From Defluviitaleaceae bacterium (GTDB taxonomy: Bacteria; Bacillota; Clostridia; Lachnospirales; WQUN01), in assembly GCA_009786535.1 (NCBI GenBank), contig WQRX01000010.1, positions 1-64,000 on the forward strand: a stretch of 64,000 nucleotides of DNA, in the 5' to 3' direction. Within the stretch, counting starts at the first letter, position 1, and every line of letters begins with the position of its first letter. Below the pieces are notes generated by a model that did not search any database, was not told where the DNA came from, and worked only from the letters and a program-made list of their open reading frames with translations. Below, piece after piece: positions 61,787 through 64,000 of the stretch. The translations under genes were made by a program, and so were the position numbers.

Positions 61787-62776
61787 TTATACCTCATCGT
61801 CGTTTTCCTCTTCTTCGTAGCCATTATCATCTACATCGTCATATTCGTCGTATTCATCAACATCTTCTTCATCATCTCCGTATTCTTCTTCGTCCTCATC
61901 TTCGGGGATATAGGCGGGCGGCGGCGTTGGGGTTGGCGTGGGTTCCGGCTCTTCCTCGTATTCTTCTTCGGGCTGCAATTCGTCATAGGTATCGGGCAGC
62001 AGCGGCGTAAAGAGTGCGGGCGCTAATGGCACGAGGTTGGGTTCGGGTACGGAAATAAATCGCACCATAATTGCCGCGATGTTAGGCTCTAACTGCTCTA
62101 GTATCGCACCGCGCAATGAATTGCCCATCGCGTTTAACACGTTAATAAGCAACGGGGTGTCGGTACGCAGTAAATCTTCCAATATTGCTGCGGCGTGACC
62201 TTCCTGCATATTGTTGAGCGTGCCGACTACCATGCGCACAGATTCATCATGCAGATGAAGCTGCATGGCATCACGTGCCAACTGCTCCCAAAATTCGGGA
62301 TGCACATATTCGATAAAATGCAAAAATGCTTCGGGGTCGCCGCGGGCTATCATTGCGTTAAACTCCGCACTTACGCGCTGGTATTCCACCCAGTATTCAT
62401 GGAAGGGTAATAACCGCGCAATGCGCAGTGCATCGGACCGGCGTTGGGCTTCGTACTCTTCAATTACACCGCGCAGGTATTCGTTTTCGCCTTGCAGCTC
62501 GCGTATCATGCGGGCGAGCTGCTGGGGTGTCATATCTTCTAACCGAACGTTCGCGTCCTCTTCCTCCGCCGGGGGAATAAGTCGCCCAATTAACGGCGCG
62601 TTACGCAAATACGGCATAAGCACATCTTCGCGCAGTCCAAATAGGTCAAACGCCAAAATAACCATAAAGCCGCCGATGATTAACACCAGCACGATAATGA
62701 CAATAAGCCCCCCTTTACCCTTTGCGGGGGGGTCTTGACCTTTTTTACCACGAGCGGGCTTCTTATCCTCGTTCAT
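61787..62776 (-). CDS. MotE-like membrane protein (MgtE_N-type domain) with acidic tail
   Basis: From the ATG at 62774-62776 (MNEDKKPARGKKGQD), preceded by AAAGGAGTG, the product is 329 residues. It has one membrane span (about 24-44, LIVIIVLVLIIGGFMVILAF) and a coiled-coil (about 75-115, QQLARMIRELQGENEYLRGV). An MgtE-N/FliG-like helical domain (about 150-240, MQEGHAAAILEDLLRTD) follows. The last ~75 residues are Pro-Thr repeats, then an extreme Glu/Asp/Tyr-rich tail. Position between fliJ and fliK fits MotE/FlbB-type flagellar proteins that stabilise the stator. The exact role is inferred. Confidence 0.82.
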   Translation of the reverse strand: MNEDKKPARGKKGQDPPAKGKGGLIVIIVLVLIIGGFMVILAFDLFGLREDVLMPYLRNAPLIGRLIPPAEEEDANVRLEDMTPQQLARMIRELQGENEYLRGVIEEYEAQRRSDALRIARLLPFHEYWVEYQRVSAEFNAMIARGDPEAFLHFIEYVHPEFWEQLARDAMQLHLHDESVRMVVGTLNNMQEGHAAAILEDLLRTDTPLLINVLNAMGNSLRGAILEQLEPNIAAIMVRFISVPEPNLVPLAPALFTPLLPDTYDELQPEEEYEEEPEPTPTPTPPPAYIPEDEDEEEYGDDEEDVDEYDEYDDVDDNGYEEEENDDEV

Positions 62777-62780
62777 GTTT

Positions 62781-63239
62781 TCACCCACTCCTTTGCGCTT
62801 GCGCATTTTTATATTTAAAGCTTACTAATTCGTCTACTTGCTTTTGCTCCACTAGGTTTTGCTCTAGGTTAAAGGCTTCACGTGCGTTGTCGCGTACAAT
62901 TTCCAGCGCTTTGCGCTCCTTCATTGCCTCTACCAGTTCTTGCCGTTTTATTTCGGCAAACTCTTCCGCCGCTTTTACACGTTCCTCTTGCTTCTTGATA
63001 TACTGCTTTAGCCGCTCAATTGAGTCGTTAAGCAATTTTATCTCAATCGTGTCAATGTTGTTAAGGACTTTTTGCTGGAAATCGGCGATTTGCGCCTCGC
63101 GGTTTGCGTGCAACTCGCGCAGAAGCTGCTTTTCTTCTTCCACTTTGCGCAGGGCTTTGGCATATTCGAGTTCCTTCTGCGTTTCCATTTGCTCTTTTAC
63201 GCCCAAATACTGCTGCAGGCGAAAATTAAAGCGCGCCAT
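62781..63239 (-). CDS. fliJ: Flagellar export chaperone FliJ
   Basis: A 152-residue, almost wholly helical coiled-coil protein (FRLQQYLGVKEQMETQKELEYAKAL at the start). FliJ proteins form the central stalk of the FliI ATPase ring. Position directly after fliI, sharing one base with its stop, and length support the call. Sequence motifs are weak, as is normal for the family. Confidence 0.92.
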   Translation of the reverse strand: MARFNFRLQQYLGVKEQMETQKELEYAKALRKVEEEKQLLRELHANREAQIADFQQKVLNNIDTIEIKLLNDSIERLKQYIKKQEERVKAAEEFAEIKRQELVEAMKERKALEIVRDNAREAFNLEQNLVEQKQVDELVSFKYKNAQAQRSG

Positions 63240-64000
63240 TAGGTTAAAATCTCACTCATTATTTGCAATGATTCATGGAAGTCAAATTTTTCGTCGGTGC
63301 TTTGTGTTAGGAAGTCATTTATTGGCGGGTGTTTTGTAATTGCTTCATCAATTTCCTCGCTGGAGCCTTTTACATATGCGCCAATGTTAATCAAGTCCTC
63401 GGAATTTGCGTACACCGCCATGGATTTTTTGATGTTGTTTGCGTTTGCCTTATGCTCCTTGTCCACGATATCGGACATACAGCGCGAAACGCTTCCCAAT
63501 ACATCTATAGCGGGATAGTGGTTGCGGTTAGCAATTTTGCGCGAGAGCATGATATGCCCGTCCAGCACCGAACGCGCCGTGTCGGTTACGGGCTCAGTAA
63601 TATCGTCACCATCTACAAGCACAGTATACAGCCCTGTAATAGAACCGTGTGCGTCGTTGCCCGCACGTTCCAACAAATGCGGAATTTTTGCAAAAACGGA
63701 CGGCGTATACCCGCGTGATACGGGCGGCTCACCTATGGCAAGCCCCACTTCGCGCTGTGCCATTGCGTAACGGGTTAGCGAGTCCATTAATAGCATTACA
63801 TCCTTGCCTTGGCTACGGAAATATTCCGCAATGCTTGTTGCAACCTCTGCGCATTTTAGACGCACCAGTGCGGGCTTGTCGGAAGTTGCAATAACAAGAA
63901 TCGAACGTGCAAGTCCTTCTTCTCCCAGGTCCTTTTCGATGAACTCGCGTACTTCCCTACCCCGCTCGCCCACCAGCGAAATTACGTTTATATCCGCTTT
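63239..64000 (-). CDS. fliI: Flagellum-specific ATPase FliI (5' part beyond window)
   Basis: The C-terminal ~253 residues of the flagellar type III export ATPase, open to the window edge with no stop in frame. Present are LVGERGREVREFIE, Walker B LLMDSLTRYAMAQREVGLA, GEPPVSRGYTPSVFAKIPHLLERAG (landmark GYTPSVFAKIPHLLERAG) and the DGHIMLSRKIANRNHYPAIDVLGSVSR segment (DVLGSVSR) conserved in F1-type and T3SS ATPases. Walker A lies beyond position 64000. Upstream operon genes such as fliH, fliG and fliF would be expected there. Confidence 0.96.
   Translation of the reverse strand, partial: KADINVISLVGERGREVREFIEKDLGEEGLARSILVIATSDKPALVRLKCAEVATSIAEYFRSQGKDVMLLMDSLTRYAMAQREVGLAIGEPPVSRGYTPSVFAKIPHLLERAGNDAHGSITGLYTVLVDGDDITEPVTDTARSVLDGHIMLSRKIANRNHYPAIDVLGSVSRCMSDIVDKEHKANANNIKKSMAVYANSEDLINIGAYVKGSSEEIDEAITKHPPINDFLTQSTDEKFDFHESLQIMSEILT

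Overview
The window looks like a chromosome segment of a motile, fermentative, Gram-positive anaerobe of the Bacillota, most likely class Clostridia and near Lachnospirales. The evidence is FliY (a CheC-like/FliN fusion) in place of FliN, FlbD and the TIGR02530-type protein inside the flagellar operon, a pyruvate formate-lyase/activase pair, a LytTR regulator, a DHHW/MBOAT/DUF4358 trio, and sigma-A-type promoters with strong Shine-Dalgarno sequences. No rRNA, tRNA, CRISPR array, phage or transposase gene was seen. The genus cannot be told from this.

Layout. 0.3-5.5 kb: lower-glycolysis operon pgk-tpiA-gpmI-(two tiny AT-rich ORFs)-eno. 5.5-9.8 kb: a long palindromic element, then rimM-trmD and a translationally coupled set APH-like kinase / GrpB-like protein / ABC ATPase / ABC permease. 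9.8-12.3 kb (minus): dapA-dapB and an orphan LytTR response regulator. 12.4-21.8 kb: a chemoreceptor, CCA-adding enzyme, lysS and greA (minus), thymidine kinase, a Gfo/Idh/MocA oxidoreductase (minus), and a CTP synthase whose glutaminase active site is lost.

22-34.6 kb: a pectin/hexuronate locus. A LacI-type regulator diverges from a sugar ABC importer (lipoprotein and two permeases). These are followed by an RDD protein, a GH105 unsaturated rhamnogalacturonyl hydrolase, kdgK, uxaB, uxaA, a TIM-barrel isomerase/epimerase and a gluconate-5-dehydrogenase/KduD-type SDR. Between importer and catabolic genes sits an AT-rich GNAT gene bracketed by two related ~150-170 bp near-palindromes, which looks like an inserted cassette. 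34.5-37.7 kb (minus): DUF4358 lipoprotein, MBOAT O-acyltransferase and DHHW protein, a probable envelope-polymer acylation set. 37.9-41.3 kb: a second poly-HAMP chemoreceptor (minus) flanked by ~80 bp direct repeats, then an XRE-methyltransferase fusion. 41.3-44.3 kb: pflB-pflA. 44.3-48.2 kb: hybrid histidine kinase and REC-GGDEF diguanylate cyclase.

48.2-64 kb (all minus): the flagellar/chemotaxis operon, in transcription order fliI (cut by the window end)-fliJ-MotE-like-fliK-flgD-TIGR02530-flgE // flbD-motA-motB-fliL-fliM-fliY-cheY-fliO-fliP-fliQ-fliR-flhB. A two-terminator-plus-promoter boundary separates flgE from flbD. Together the genes describe a swimming bacterium that imports and degrades pectin-derived uronates, runs glycolysis to formate and acetyl-CoA, and couples chemoreception and c-di-GMP signalling to flagella.

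Most worth a second look: the CTP synthase that lacks both its glutaminase Cys and His; the palindrome-bracketed GNAT cassette; a 12-bp palindrome (GGGAGCGCTCCC) found four times inside genes in different reading frames; the direct repeats around a chemoreceptor gene; and RNA-structure-rich leaders of greA and flgE.
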